Part shown: piece by piece, positions 35,633-48,754 of the stretch | Position numbering within the stretch: position 1 is the first letter of the stretch | How the letters are laid out: each line of letters begins with the position of its first letter | Assembly (NCBI GenBank): GCA_033060915.1 | Contig: CM065390.1 | Location: forward strand, 19,642,501 to 19,706,500 | DNA length: 64,000 nt | Source of the DNA: Euryodendron excelsum | Taxonomy: Eukaryota > Streptophyta > Magnoliopsida > Ericales > Pentaphylacaceae | Direction of reading: 5' to 3' | Program-made: the position numbers and the translations under genes | Notes under the pieces: model-generated | Database searches by the model: none | What the model was told of the DNA's origin: nothing | Seen by the model: only the letters and a program-made list of their open reading frames with translations

Positions 35633-38361
35633 TGTCGCGCCTCGATTTTTTGAACTCAAAAAAAATAAATGAGAAAAACACAGTACTCTCTCGTTAGAGC
35701 TCATCCTCATAGAAGGAGAAATGCGACTAGGTTTGAATTAGAAATTAATTTGATTAAGGGCTTTTGGAAAAGGTTTTGGAGTCGCCACCTAACTTGATTA
35801 AGGTGAGTTAGGTCACTTAAAACTAAGCACAATCCAAATATTATACTTAGGGTTTTTGAAAAGGTTTTGAAAACTTCCTCGAGAGAGGATTTTTAAGAAA
35901 ATGGGCTATTTGGCAACCTTTAAAAATATTTAAGCCCTTTTTTAAAATAATTCCATTTTGGTCTTTGAAAACAGTGATTCTAGGTTCGCAGGTTGGTTAC
36001 GTGTAGGGAAGATATCCTAAGATCATCACCCTACCCCGCCTTTTTGGTACCTACATGTCTATTCAACCTTGATTCACTCATTTAGAATCGTTGATTAATA
36101 AATGTCCAATACTATCCACTTTAGAAAAGAACTATAGGATGCATGATACTCAAGTGCAAGCAAAGATTTGATTTTGAATATAGATTTGAAAATACTTGAT
36201 TTGAAATTTGGAACAAGGTTTTTGAAATTGGAATTGGAGATTTGAAAATAGATTTTAGAATTAGAAAACTTACAATAAATCATGAAATTGGAAGTTTGAA
36301 AAAGGTTGTAGAATTGGAAACTTAAAAAAGATTATGACCACGCCCATAAAGGTTGCCTACGTATCCCTTTTTGGGAATCAGGTCAGTCGTAGTTCGGACA
36401 AGAGTCAGATTAAAAATAGACACTTTTAGATTTTTGAAAGCTTGATTTGAGAATATTTGACTTGAAAGAGTTTGATTTGAAAAGGAGGCTTGATTTGAAG
36501 AAGGGTTTAATTTGAACTTAAAACTGAAGATTTAAAAAAGGGTTTGATTTGAACTTGAGCCTAGACTTAAGATTGGACTTAGAAGAGAGTTTAAACTAGA
36601 TTTGGAAATATTGAGATTTGAAAACATCTTTGACTTAGATTGAAGTTGAAAACCATCTTGGTTTAAAAAGGAGTTTTAAAAAAAGGTTGAAACTTCCTAA
36701 CTTTAAAGTTAGGGTTGAACTAGGGTTTAGGCCTCCAAGGGTTTAGGTTACCTAAGATTGGAACATGTAGTTGAATTGGAGAGGATTTAATATAGATTTG
36801 AAAAGTTTAATTTTAGAAAGATGAATTTAGAAAATGTTAGAATTAGAAAAGGTTCGAATTAGGAAAGTTAGATTTAAGGAAGATTTGAAAAGAGATTTAA
36901 TTTAATTTGAAAACACTTGACTTGGAATGATTTGGAAAGTTAGGGTTTAGGAAAGGTTAGACTTTGGAAAGCTTTGAATTTAGGAAAGTTTCAAAATAAG
37001 AAAGTTTCGTTTTAGGAAAATGCCAAATTAGGAAAGTTTCATTTTAAGAAAGTTTTGAATTTAGAAAGATTTCAATTTAGGAAAATTTTGAATTTAAAAA
37101 GATCTCAACTTTGGAAAGATTTGGAATTTGGAAAGTTTTGAAATTTAGAAAGGTTGGAATTAGGAAAGGTTTGACTTAAAAAAAGATTTGATTCTTGTTC
37201 CCTAAAATAGAATATTTGATTTTACTTCTAAAAATAAATGATTTGATATGGTTTCTAAAATTGAACGATTTGATTTAGTTTCCTAAACAGGAAGATTTGA
37301 TCTAATTTCCTAATTTAAAAGATTGGATTTGACATGGAATTGGAAAGGTTAAATTTTAGAAATCTAGAATTTGGAAACCTATGATTTTGTGTAGAAAAAG
37401 AGATTTTGGAAATCTAAAATTCAATGTAGAAAATAGAGGTTTTGAAAATCTATGATTTGAAGCAAAAGAGAAAGTCATGATTTTAAGAAAGAGAACTAGG
37501 GTTTCCTAATCATGAAATCTAGGGCTTGATTTGGACTCCAAGAAAAAGAGATTTTGAAAAGTAGATCATTTGAAGAGAGTTTCTAGAAAAAAAAACTTGA
37601 AAAGAGTTTTTAGAAGTGAAATTTTGAAGAGAACTTTTGGAAAGGAGTTTGAAAAAAAGATTTGAAAAATATATTTTTGAAAGGAAGTTTTAGGAAGGAG
37701 TGTTTAGAAAGTGAATTTTTGAAGAGAGCTTTTACAAAACATTTTGAAAGGGGTTTTGAATATGGAATTTTAAAATCTTTTGAAAGTCTCACTTTCGTAA
37801 AACGATTCTAACCATGAAAAGATTAGAACCATTTAAGTTGGTGGTTTTGAAAACAACATAGATTTGAAATATGGACCAATATGGTCACATTGAATATCAC
37901 ACTTTCTTAAAACAACCCTAACCATGGAATGGCTAGAATTAACTTAAGATGGTGGTTTTGATGAAAAACAATTTAGGTTTACACCCAAAATACAGACCTT
38001 AATGGTCACAATGAATATAACACTTTCCTAAAGCAACATTAACCATGGAATGGTTAGAATCACTTTAAGAGTGTGATTTTGAAAACAAATTTTGAGAAAG
38101 AGATTTTGAATGCAAGTTGAGAATAGAGTTTTGATGCAAGCTTTGAAAACAACATTTGAAAACAATTTTGAATGGATCCATGATATGATATGCATAATGT
38201 AAGTAGGGTTGTGAACATACAAAGTTGGCTTCACCACATAATCAAGGGGGCTGAATCCACATGGCCTACAATTGAATTAGAAGAAAGCCCCCGACACGGT
38301 AACTTTCAACAATCCTTCCCACACATGAATCGGGGATTTCCTTGTTCCAAGCATGCAAGAA

Positions 38362-38394
<33 letters not shown>

Positions 38395-40429
38395 GAATAT
38401 AGGGGATTAAAATAAAAGAAAATCTAAGTGGGTTACGAGGAAGAAGGGAAAATGGGGGAAGTACGTAAACATAAAGAGAAAGCCTACCTTGTTTTCTTCT
38501 TGTTTTGCTTACCATGCTTGCTTTGCTTGATCTTTGAGAGCTTTCAAGTTGCAGCACTTTGAGTCTTCAATGGAGGCTTAAGAGGCTTGTTTAGGAGTGT
38601 ATGGAGTGTGTATAAGTGTTAGGGTTAAATGTATGGAGGCTAGGGTTTAAGGAAACTAAAGAAAGCTAGGGTTTTGAAATACTTCAAGCTCTGTAATTCA
38701 AAAAGCAGAGTTTTTGAACTCAGTTTACAGACCCCTTTCACGTAGGGGAAGGCTCTGTATTTATAGACACTGGACTAGCTTGGTGCCTATTGTAGTGGCG
38801 CCAGGGCAAAATTCCTTCTGGTGCCATTCTTAGTGGTGTCAGGCCAATTTTTGGCTTGGCACCACTACTAGTAGCGCCAGCCACTTAGAAAAGTTTTAAG
38901 AGCAGCAAGCAACGTATCTTTCAACCCTTCATATGCAAGGCTAAATATTTAGGCGCCTGTATTAGCGACTACCATGCAATTTTCGGCTTGACTTCACTAG
39001 GAGTAACTCTGGAAGGTCCGGGAATGTTTTGGGAGGCCGGGAATGGTTCAGAAGGTCGAAAATGGGTAGAAACCCTTGAAATAATGTCCCGGGGGTAACG
39101 AGCTTAAAAAACAATGTCAGGATGGTCGACCAAGTTATTAGGGGCAAAATGGTTAACTAGACCGAAAAACCACCTTAATGGACTTGGAATGACTCATGAG
39201 AGGAATTGAACGTTGGAAACACTATTTAGAATATTTTGAAAAATTTTCGATTTGATACCCAAAGTCGGTGTAGTCGGAAAAGGCGATCGGCCTACCAGGG
39301 GCAAAACAGTCATTTTGCACTGGGTTTGCCGGAACAAACTCGGAATGTTCCGAAAAGGTGCTAGAAATTTAAGAATACTGTTAGAAGCATTCTTGGAAGG
39401 TAACCGGTTTGATACCCAGAGCCGGTGTGGTTCCCAAAAGTGCTCCGACGCATAGGGGCAAAATGGTCATTTTGACTGAATGGTCTCAGAATTGGTCCGA
39501 AACTGACTGGAAGGCATTTGAACGTGCCTAATCGTCTTTGGGATGATATTGGAAAGGTGGACTTACCACTATAAAGACTTAGGTACTTTCTCGATAAGCG
39601 TGCCGAAAAAGACCCAAAGGGTAGTTTGGTCATTTTTCACCGAAGTAGGCTAGCAGGCACTAGTATTTTGAGTGTTTCTGCCACTCTGACGGTCGATGAT
39701 GAGTTGGTTTCCAAAGGATTCTCATCCTTTGCTAAACGTGTCACGGCCAAGAGACGAGTTCGGTCCCATAACATAGGGGTTTTGTTGGCAATTCCTAATG
39801 TCAACCTGTTTACGAGTGTTTCTGTCACTCTAATGGTTATGATGTTTGTGAGTATTTCTGCCACTCTAACGGTGCGTGTTCATTCCGGAGACTACTTGAT
39901 CTTGGAAAGTTGTTAAGTGGACTTATCGTTTAAGGAATTAACTTTTTTGAAAGACGTGCCAAATAACAGACATTCTTTGTTAGAGGGCTAGCATGCTCCA
40001 AAGGTGGACCGTTCTACCATCTCAGGGACTTGGGTTCCGTCCCGATCGACAAGTTTGAAGAGACTTACCGTTTCAAAGAGCTTTCTCAGAAAAAGTGCCG
40101 AACTAGATGGTCTTACCGCCTAAGGAATCAACTTTCTCGAAAGGTATGCCAGATTTAATTTAACTTGGAACTAGATTTGAAATTGGATTTAAGATTTGAA
40201 AAGGGGACTTACCGTCTCTTAGAAGACGTGCCAACTGGAATTGGACCGAGCAATGCAACGACAGCATTTTGGTAATTTTGCCTCTATTGGGCTCGACAGG
40301 CCGGCAAAGCGATTGATTGATTAGATGGAGTCTAAAAAATTGATTTTGACTTGAATGTGTCTGTGTCAGTTTAAATGTGAGTCCGGTCGAACTGGAGATC
40401 ACCAAGCGGGCAAAAATAGGGTGCTTACA
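35633..40429 (-). mobile_element. Solo LTR A2 (Ogre/Tat type, 4.80 kb)
   Basis: Plus strand begins TGTCGCGCCTCGATTTTTTG and ends GGGTGCTTACA; read on the minus strand it runs TGTAAGCACCC...GGCGCGACA. Both ends carry GTCGT. It lies inside the gag region of another Ogre/Tat element, whose reading frame continues across it. Inside are a minus-strand TATA (plus-strand TATTTATAGA near 38,757), adjacent GGTGCC/GGCACC palindromes, and a 32-base G run. No second LTR or internal domain is attached, so it is solo. The best-preserved full-length A-type LTR in the window. Confidence 0.9.
38362..38393. repeat. Poly-G tract of 32 bases
   Basis: An uninterrupted run of 32 G. The other LTR copies have only short G clusters at the same place ('gaaagggaggtagaag', 'gaaaatggggtagaag'), so this copy expanded or was mis-assembled. 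It produces spurious poly-Gly and poly-Pro ORFs on the two strands. Confidence 0.95.
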
Positions 40430-40434
40430 GTCGT

Positions 40435-41901
40435 GCACTTCATTTGGATTGTAGGGATAGAATGGGCACGGTGGGAGTTTCTCCTTCCAGTCGCTTGCTT
40501 TATCAGTTTCCTAGTCCTCATCATAATAATCCTCGACCATGATCTCCCCCAGTTCATCCTCCTCTTCTATTTCCTCTAGTATTAAATTGATAATATGATT
40601 CGACAAGAGTTTTGTGGTCATATTAGGAGTAGGAGTAGGGTTTACTAGTTGTATGTTAATGGTCTTGTTGTCTATCAGGTCTTGAACTTTGTGCTTGAAG
40701 GAGAAGCAGCTTTCAGTGTCATGCCCCTGTCCTCCCGAATGATACTCGCAAGTGAGGGCTCCATTGAAGGTTAGAGGTAAAGGACTTGTAATGGACGGGC
40801 TGGTATGGGCTTTAGTATGTTATTCTTTAAGAAGTTATGGTAGGCTTCTATCTGAGTGCATGTTAGGGTATCAAATTGGGTCTTACCCCAGTAGGAACAA
40901 AGTTGGGCATTTGAGTATGCATGGTTAAGGTAGGTATATGCAGTATAAGATGTGTTTGGGGTGGTAAACGGTATTGCGATGGTTGAATAGGCAAAATGGT
41001 TGACACTTAACTCTCCTTCTTAATTACCCCCTTACAGTGGCCACCTTTTTGGCTATGTTGGCAGAGCTTTTCCCGGTCTTTGTATAGGGGTCCATAATTT
41101 TTTCCGTCATGAGACCATTTTCTATCATCTTCCCTTGCATGATAAGCTCAGAGAAGCTTTTCCCAACACTTGTATAGAGCATTTTATAGTATATGCCTTG
41201 GAAGGTATGCATGAACAGTTGCACATACTCCTTCTCTACTAAAAGGGGATTGACTTGTGTTATTGCTTCTCTCCATCTAAGGGCATAGCTTTTAAATCTT
41301 TCTTTATCTCATTTGCTCAATATCATCAAAGACCAACAATCAGAAGTTAGATCTATATTGTCGTGGTGTTGGGCTTTAAACGCATTAACCAATTCAATAT
41401 AGGTTGTGACCTTCCTAAGATCAAGTCAAGCAAACCACTGCAGAGTGGACCTAATTAAGCTGTGTTAAAAGCGTTACATGAGAAGTTTTGGGTCATTCCC
41501 ATGGCCACTTAATACCCCCGCATAAAAGGCGAAGGTGGGCTATAAGGTTGCCAATGTCATCGTACTTTTGAAAGTTAGGCATTTTGAACTTAGCCAACCT
41601 TGGATGGTCTGAAAAAAAAAAGCTCGTCGTAGGAAGTGAGCCCAAAAAGGTCATGGTCATGAGGCTCTGTAGTGAGTCTTCCAACCCTTGGATCTTTAGG
41701 CTAAAGGGGGTATAGGGAAATTCTTTTTGTAGCAAGCAAGAGCAATATGGTCTTTTTTTCTTCAGTGTTGGCCCCCTTGGTGTCCTCTTTCTTTTTCCCC
41801 CTAGTATCATATTGGAGCACAATCCTTGGGTTAGCAGGTTCAGAGTCTTTGAGAAAAATCGTGGATGATGATGGGGCTGAAACAGCATCTTTTATAGCCA
41901 T
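40435..41901 (-). pseudogene. Ogre/Tat gag, broken
   Basis: Minus-strand remains of a retrotransposon capsid gene. A motif FKMPNFQKYD near 41,580 is followed by the Retrotrans_gag domain, including YALRWREAITQVNP and a long helix-rich stretch to IENGLMTEKI (about 41,310-41,090), then CEYHSGGQGHDTESCF near 40,750, a CYH/C-type knuckle, and HKVQDLID. Gag coats the RNA genome in particles; Tat/Ogre gags have this order. Several stops and frame changes, e.g. after WPWE at 41,493 and near 41,720, break it. Solo LTR A2 interrupts it at 40,430. PBS and leader stand to the right at 43,548. Confidence 0.75.
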
Positions 41902-43529
41902 GTCTTGGATTAATCATCTCATTAATCTTGGTTCTTATCTCATTGACCTCCTCTCGAAAGATTGTGGAGGACTAGTCAAGATTGGCTGCCATTAGCAAAG
42001 CTTTTTGCTGGGTGACGATCGGGTCTCTAGGTGGTTGTGAATCTTTCTTATGAGCAATGATGTCTTTCTACGGTGTAGGCCCTATGCCCTTAGGAAATCA
42101 AGGAATGAGGAAAATAAAAAATAAAAAAAAAAAAAACAAGGACATAAGCCACGTGGTAGTGTTTGATAACTAGAAACCTATAAGTGATGCATGCCTTAGG
42201 GGTGCCCCTACTTAAGAGGGAGACTAAACATGATGCATTTTGACTCACATTTTGGAGATAGAGAGTTTGCCCTAGTATACAAATACTTTACCGTTGATTA
42301 AGAACACACATTCATTCGCATGAAGTAAAAGGGTGCATTGAGTTTTGAGTTTAAATACAGGATAATCGAAGTACATTTTAATAGGAGGGAAGGGAAACAT
42401 TTTCCTTAAGACTTCCACCTACCTACTTTTACAAGGAGCATCCTAAACTACTTTTGTTGATGCCCAGAGGTTATTGAACTGATCTTGCTTTGTGGGTTAC
42501 CCCTTGTCTTCTTGGTATCCTGATCTCCTTGAGCATAGAGGGATTAAGGCCCCTCTTCATGGAATGACTTGAAATGCATGCCATGAGTTCTTAGTGTCGT
42601 GTGGAAACCCTTAGGATTTTGGTAGGTTTAATGCAATGGAGAGTGAGGTTAGTGTCACTTTCTATGGGTTGATCATAGGTATGAGAATGCAGTAACTTGA
42701 GTTACTTTGAAACTCTCATCTCGAAATGAAACATTGAACGCATGTATATATATGCAAGAGTATAGAGAGAATGTGTGCAATAGTAAAGTAAATATGCATG
42801 CATGCACATTACACAAGCATTATAATAGTAAGAATAGACAAGAATAAAGGAAAGTAAAGTGGTTGCCCTTTCCTCCATGGTTTTGAAATTGACATGCGTG
42901 TCTTAAATTCGACAGAGGTCCGGCTATGCACGGGGGGGTTTCTAATGCTTCCTAAGAAGATCCAGTTCTCAAAGCTTCAAACCTAGACCCACTCCCCAAG
43001 GTGGAGCTATTATTGGTTGGTGATTCAAGCGGAGGAACCATCAAGAGGTTGTAGGCTAAAATATTGACATAGCATCCACCCACAACCAATATACAATTTC
43101 GTCTTCTAACTAGAAGGGACATAATCAGGTAAAGAATGCAAGTATGCAAATGCTAGTGCACATATAGTGTGTATGTGTGTGTGTGTGTGTGTGTGAAAAT
43201 TTTTGAAAACATAAGAAAGGCCCAACAACTCTCATCCATCCTATCCATTTCATCCAATCATTCATGGCAGTTTATATGGACAATAAAAATAAATGTAAAC
43301 ATGGTCCACTTACAAAATAAAATGTAAAAAGTTAGTACATTGATGACAAATTTAATGCAAGATAAAATGGTTGAATGTGAATTGAATGCAAGTGATGACA
43401 TTTTCTTTTTAAAATAACTTTGATAAGTTTATTTTGAAACATTTCAAATGGATAGGATTGGACAAGTTAATCGAAGATTCTAGGTAAGTGAAAGGCGAAG
43501 AGATATGACAATGGTATAACCCTCTAAAC
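41902..43529 (-). mobile_element. Ogre/Tat leader between PBS and gag
   Basis: Non-coding internal sequence of the minus-strand element. The 42,180-42,660 part has a diverged second copy at about 48,115-48,625 ('ggggtgcccctact', 'gggcccctctt'). It contains a (GT)n microsatellite at about 43,173-43,195. No protein domain. Confidence 0.6.
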
Positions 43530-43548
43530 GTCCCTAGTGGAGTCGCCA
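43530..43548 (-). promoter_or_regulatory. tRNA-Arg-type primer-binding site
   Basis: The minus strand reads TGGCGACTCCACTAGGGAC two bases after the LTR border. Ogre/Tat elements are known to prime with tRNA-Arg at a TGGCGACTCC sequence. This fixes the orientation of the whole A/B LTR family as minus. Confidence 0.75.
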
Positions 43549-43550
43549 AC

Positions 43551-46500
43551 TACCGCGCCCCGATTTTTTGCACTCGAGATATGTGAAAAATACACGGTAC
43601 TCTCTCGTTAAAACTCATTCTCCTAGAATGACGAGTGAGACGAGGTTTGAATCAGAAATTGATTTGATTTAGGGCTTTTGGCAAAAGGTTTGGAGTCACC
43701 ATCTAACTTTGTTACGATGAGTTAGGTCACCTAAAACTAAGTAAAGTCCAAAGACATAAACTTAAAGTTTTTTAAAAGGTATTTGAAAAACTTTCTCAAG
43801 AGAGGGTTTCTTAGGGAAAACAGGTTGTTTGACAACCTTTGAAAATTTTAAGCCCTTTTAGAAAATGACTTCAATTTTGGTTTTTAAAAACAATGATTTT
43901 ATGGTCACGGAGATTAGTTACGTATAGAGAAGATACACTAGGCTATCACCCTATCCTACTCTTGAGCAACCTACATGTCTTGTCACCCTAGATTCACTCA
44001 TTTAAAATCTCTAGTTATCTAATGTCCAATCATATCCACTTTGAGAATTTTAAAAAGTGATTTGTGTCATCACTTTAGGAGTGATGTGATGCATGATATA
44101 CAAGTGCATGAAAAGAGTTTGGAAAGAGATTTTTAAAAAGGAAATTAAAATTTTAAAAAAGGTTATGATTGCACCCATGAGGGTTGCCTATGTATCCCTT
44201 TGTTGGGAATCAAGTCAGTCGTAGTTCGGGCTATGGGTCTGATTGAAAATCGAAAATAGACACTTTGAGGTCTTATTTGATTTGAAAAGACACTTTGGGG
44301 CCATTGAAAGGTTTGACTTGAAAAGGTTCTTGTTTGAATTTTGATTTGAAGATTTGAAATTGAACATTGATTTAAAATCGACTTTGATTTGAAATCGAAC
44401 TTGGAGTTGAATTTGCAATAAAACTTGAATTCAAAATTAAACTTGGAAATAGAACTTGGACTTGTTTTGAAAAGTTTGAATCGAATTTTGAAATCATCTT
44501 GACTTGAATTGGGATTTAAGAACTATCTTGATTTGGACTTAAGATTTAGAAAAGAGTTGAAGTTTCCTAGCTTGGGAGTAGGGTTCAACTAGGGCTTAGG
44601 CATCCTAAGGTTTAAACATGCACTTGAAAAGTTTGATTTTATGAAAGTCTTGAATTAGAAAAGTTCTAAATTAGGAAAGTTTTATTTTAGAAAAGTTTCC
44701 ATTTTAGAAACGATTTGATTTGGAAATATTTGATTTAAGAAAGGTTTAAATTTGGAATTTAGAAAGTCAAAACTTGGAAAGATTTGATTTAAGAAACATT
44801 GAATTTGAAAAGTTGAGTTTGAAAAACTTTGACCTAGGTTTAAGGTAACTTGGGATTTAAGCAATCCAAGTACCTAAAGTTTATGTAATGCATTTAAATT
44901 AAAAAGATTGGATTTCAATTGAAAAGGGAAAGTTTTGTTTTTGGAAAGATTGTAAAGGGAAAGTTTTAAAATTAGAAAAGATTGGCATTAAAAAAATTGG
45001 AATTAAGAAAGATTTAATTTCTATTTCCTAAAACAGAATATTAGATTTGATTTCAGAAATAGGATATTTGATTTGGTTTCCTATTTGGACAAAATTTTAT
45101 TTGACTTGAAATTGGAAAGCTTTAGTTTTAGAAATTTATCATTTTACGTGACTTTTGAATTAGAAAATCTATGATTTGATGCTAGAAAAAAGCTATGATT
45201 TTATGTGAGAAGCCTAGGGTTTTTTAAATATGGACTCAAGGATTTTGACTTGGACTTTAAGACTCAAAGTTTTTGAAAAGTAAATATTTGAGAAAAATTT
45301 TAAGAAGTGGATTTGCAAAACTATTTTAGAAATGTTTGAATATAGACTTGTGAAAGTCTCTGTTACATATCTCACTTTCCTAAAACGATTCTAATCATGA
45401 GAAGACTAGAACTATTTTAAGGCCGTGATTTTGACAATAATTAGGGTTTGAAACCCTAATATGGACCTTAATAATCTTATTGAATGTAATACTTTCCTAA
45501 AACAACCCTAACCATGGAACGGCTAAATCATCTTAGGATTTTGATTTTGAAAACAAGTAGGGTTTGAAACCTTAATATGAACCTTGATGGTCTCATTGAA
45601 TATAATACTTTCCTAAAACAGCCCTAACCATGGAATGGCTAGAATCATCTTAGGGATATGGCTTTGAAAACAACTTCTCTACGTGCAAGTTTTAAAAAAA
45701 GCTTTTGAATGCAATGTTGAATGCAATGTATGAACACAACAACCATAATGTAATAGTGACATGAACATACAAGGTTAAGCTTCACCACATAACCAAGGGA
45801 GCCGAACTCACACCATCTTAGGTTAAACTCGAAGAAAATCCTCAACACGATGACTTCCACCAAGACCTTCCTAAGTTTAAACGGGGAAGTCCTTTGTTTC
45901 AAGCATGCAAGAAAATGGGGTAGAAGATGTGGATTAAAATAGGTAATAGCCCAAGTGGACTAAGAAAGAGAAGAGAGAGAAAGGGATTACATAAAACTAA
46001 ATAGAACCCTATGGTGTCTTTTTATTAGGTTGAATGCTTCAATACAGGACTTTCTTGAACTTTGAGATGGTCTTCAAGAGCTTCCAATGGTTGGACTTGA
46101 CCTTCAACGGAGATTGGAGGCTAGGGTTTTAGTGTTTATAGTGTATGGAGGGTAGGGTTTGGAGAGAGACTTGGGGTTTTTGGAGCAACTCAAAGTCTGT
46201 TTTCAAAGAGGCAAAGTTTTTGGAGCAATTTTTTGAATCTAGAATACACAAGGGGTGGCCTGTATTTATAGGCAGCCAAAATTTGGCTCTGGCACCTGTT
46301 GCAGTGGTGCAAGGCCAAATTTTGGCTTTGCACCACTACTAGTAGCACCAGCCTATTAGGAAAGTTATTAAGTCAGCAACAAACATATCTTTAACTCTTG
46401 GGATGCAAGGCAGAAGATTTGGGCGCCTGTTCTAGTGACTACCATGTAATTTTTGGCCTGCCTTCACTAAAAGTGACTCTGAAAAGTCCAAGAATGATCC

Positions 46501-47382
46501 AAAAGGTTCTGAGTAGCTAGACTCAACCAGGAATGGATAAGAATCGCTAAAAAAGTGCTCCAAAGGTAACTGGCTTGATAACCAGATCATGAGTGGTTGA
46601 AAAGGGTGACCGACCCACCAGGGGCAAAACGATCATTTGATCCGAGAAACACGGGATCAACCCAAAGTGATCCATGAGAAGACTTGAAGGTTGGAAACAT
46701 TATTAAGAGTGCTCCGATGGATTGTCGGTTTGATACCTAAAGCCGGTATGGTTGAAAAAGGCAACAAGCCTACCAGGGGTAAAATGGTCATTTTACACCA
46801 GATTTACCAAAATGGACTTGGAATGGTCCAGAAAGGTATCAAAAGATTGGGAATACTTATTAAAAGATTCCCAGAAGGTAACCAGTTTGATACCCAGAGC
46901 CGGTGTGGTTCTCGAAGGCAAATGGGTACCTAGAGGCAAAATGGTCATTTTAACCGGAGACTCCCAAAATTGATTCAAAAATGATTGGAAGGTACTAGAA
47001 CATACTAGATTATCTTTGGAAAAATCTTAGAAGGGTGGACTTACTGCTCTGAAGTCTTAGGTACTTTCTCAAGAAACGCCCTAGTGGGGCTCGTCGAGGT
47101 GTTTTGGTCATGTTTCACTGAAATAGGCTTGCAAGTGCTGGTGTTGACTCGGGTTTTGAGTGTTTCCGTCACTCTGATGATGTGTGACGAGTTGGTTTTC
47201 AAAGGTATTCTGTCCTTCGATAAACATGCCACGGCCAAGAGGCATGTTCGGTCCTGTGACATAGGGGGTTTATTGACATTCCCGATGTCGACTTGTTTGC
47301 TAGTGGTTTTGTCACTTTAACGGTTGTAATGTTTATGAGTATTTTCGTCACTCTGATGGTGTGCTTTCATTTCTAAGACTGG
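43551..47382 (-). mobile_element. 5' LTR of gag-bearing element, truncated
   Basis: Plus strand starts TACCGCGCCCCGATTTTTTG, beside the primer-binding site, and follows solo LTR A2 up to about its position 39,870 ('gtttatgagtattttcgtcac'), where the similarity stops at 47,382. A minus-strand TATA is at about 46,257 and hairpin-forming GCACCACT/AGTAGCACC sequences at 46,290-46,360. The distal (U3) end is missing. Confidence 0.7.
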
Positions 47383-48754
47383 TTTTGGAATCACAATGGC
47401 ATCCTTCACACTCTATTTACCGTGTGTGTCATTTGATTGCACAAGGATGGCTTCAGGAGTTTGAGGTCTGGTGAAGTGGCAACATGGTGTCGAGGTCATG
47501 GCTTTGCATAAATTATGAATTAGGCGGGATGCTGGAGGGATTCTATCGGTTTGACTATGCTCTTGGACCTGAAAAAAGAAAAACAAAATGCACTTAGCAT
47601 GTAGTGTTGAAGATTTTATGCAATGCATGTCCTAGGGAGGTCTTTTCTTTGAAGGCCGCCCCTATGTGTAATACAATACCTCTTCGGCATGGGCCGATTG
47701 ATCCTTTTTTGTTTAGGCAATCCCGCCTCTATAGATGGAAAGAGGTTTGGGCCTCTCTTGAGATATGGTTCTATGCATGCCATGAATACTTAGGGTTACG
47801 TGAACCTTTTACAGTTTAGGTAGGCTTCTTTTAGCATGAGATTGGATTTGCTCCTTTCTCTCTATAATTAATTAAATGCATGAGAATACAATAACTTGAG
47901 TTTCTTGAAACTCTTGTCCTAGAATGGATATTAATGCATGAGCATAATAGTAAATACATGGGTAGCATAATGGCAATGAATAGGCAATTTAGAAGATCCT
48001 TTTTTTATTCTTGCTTCATCTTTTGGTTTTCTTAACCTTTGTAAGCAAGGGAGAAAACAATGAGACTGTAAAAGAAAAATAAAAAAGAGAAGTTAGTGCC
48101 TTTGGATTAGAAATTTTTATGCAATACATACTCTAGGGGTGCCCCTACTTTGAGATGGGGACTAAGCATGATGGGTTGGCTCATGTCTGGAGATAGGGGG
48201 TTGCCCATGTATGCAATGCTATAACTATACGAGCCTGTTCATTCAATTATTCACACAATCATGCATTTATTAGATGAAAGTATGAAGGATAGTTTTATTA
48301 CATTTGATTCTCTTTTTTTTCTTTTTTCTTTTTTTGTACATAGAATTGAAAGTACATTTGAAGGGGAAGGAAAACATTTTTCTTAGGACTTTTACCTACT
48401 CTATTTTTACATTTGAAATCCTAAACTATTCTTGCATCTTCGGATTCGCCTTCTTTGGTGGAGGTCAATGAGAGACCTTACTTCCGGATTGCCCTTTACC
48501 TTTTTGGCATCCCTATCTCCGTGAGCGAAGAAGGATTAGGGCCCCTCTTTATAAGATGACTTTGATGCATGTCATGAGTCCTTAGGGTCACTTGATACCC
48601 TTAGGAGTTATTGTTGGCTTGATTTGAGTGAGAAAGGCTTTGGGCCATTCTCTAGGGCTTAATCAGATGCATGTAGATGCAATGACTTGAGTTACTTTGA
48701 GAACTCTGATCTTGAGATGAAAATGGATGCATGAACAATTATGATGCAAAAAGT
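47383..48754 (-). mobile_element. Duplicated Ogre/Tat leader fragment
   Basis: Resembles the leader at 42,060-42,750, including 'ggggtgcccctact' and 'cgaagaaggattagggcccc'. It lies between two partial LTRs that overlap in LTR coordinates (43,551-47,382 and 48,755-50,657), so it comes from another element copy. No coding sequence recognised. Confidence 0.55.

Noticed and set aside
38306..38557. ORF with a poly-Pro run
   Set aside because: Produced by the G homopolymer.
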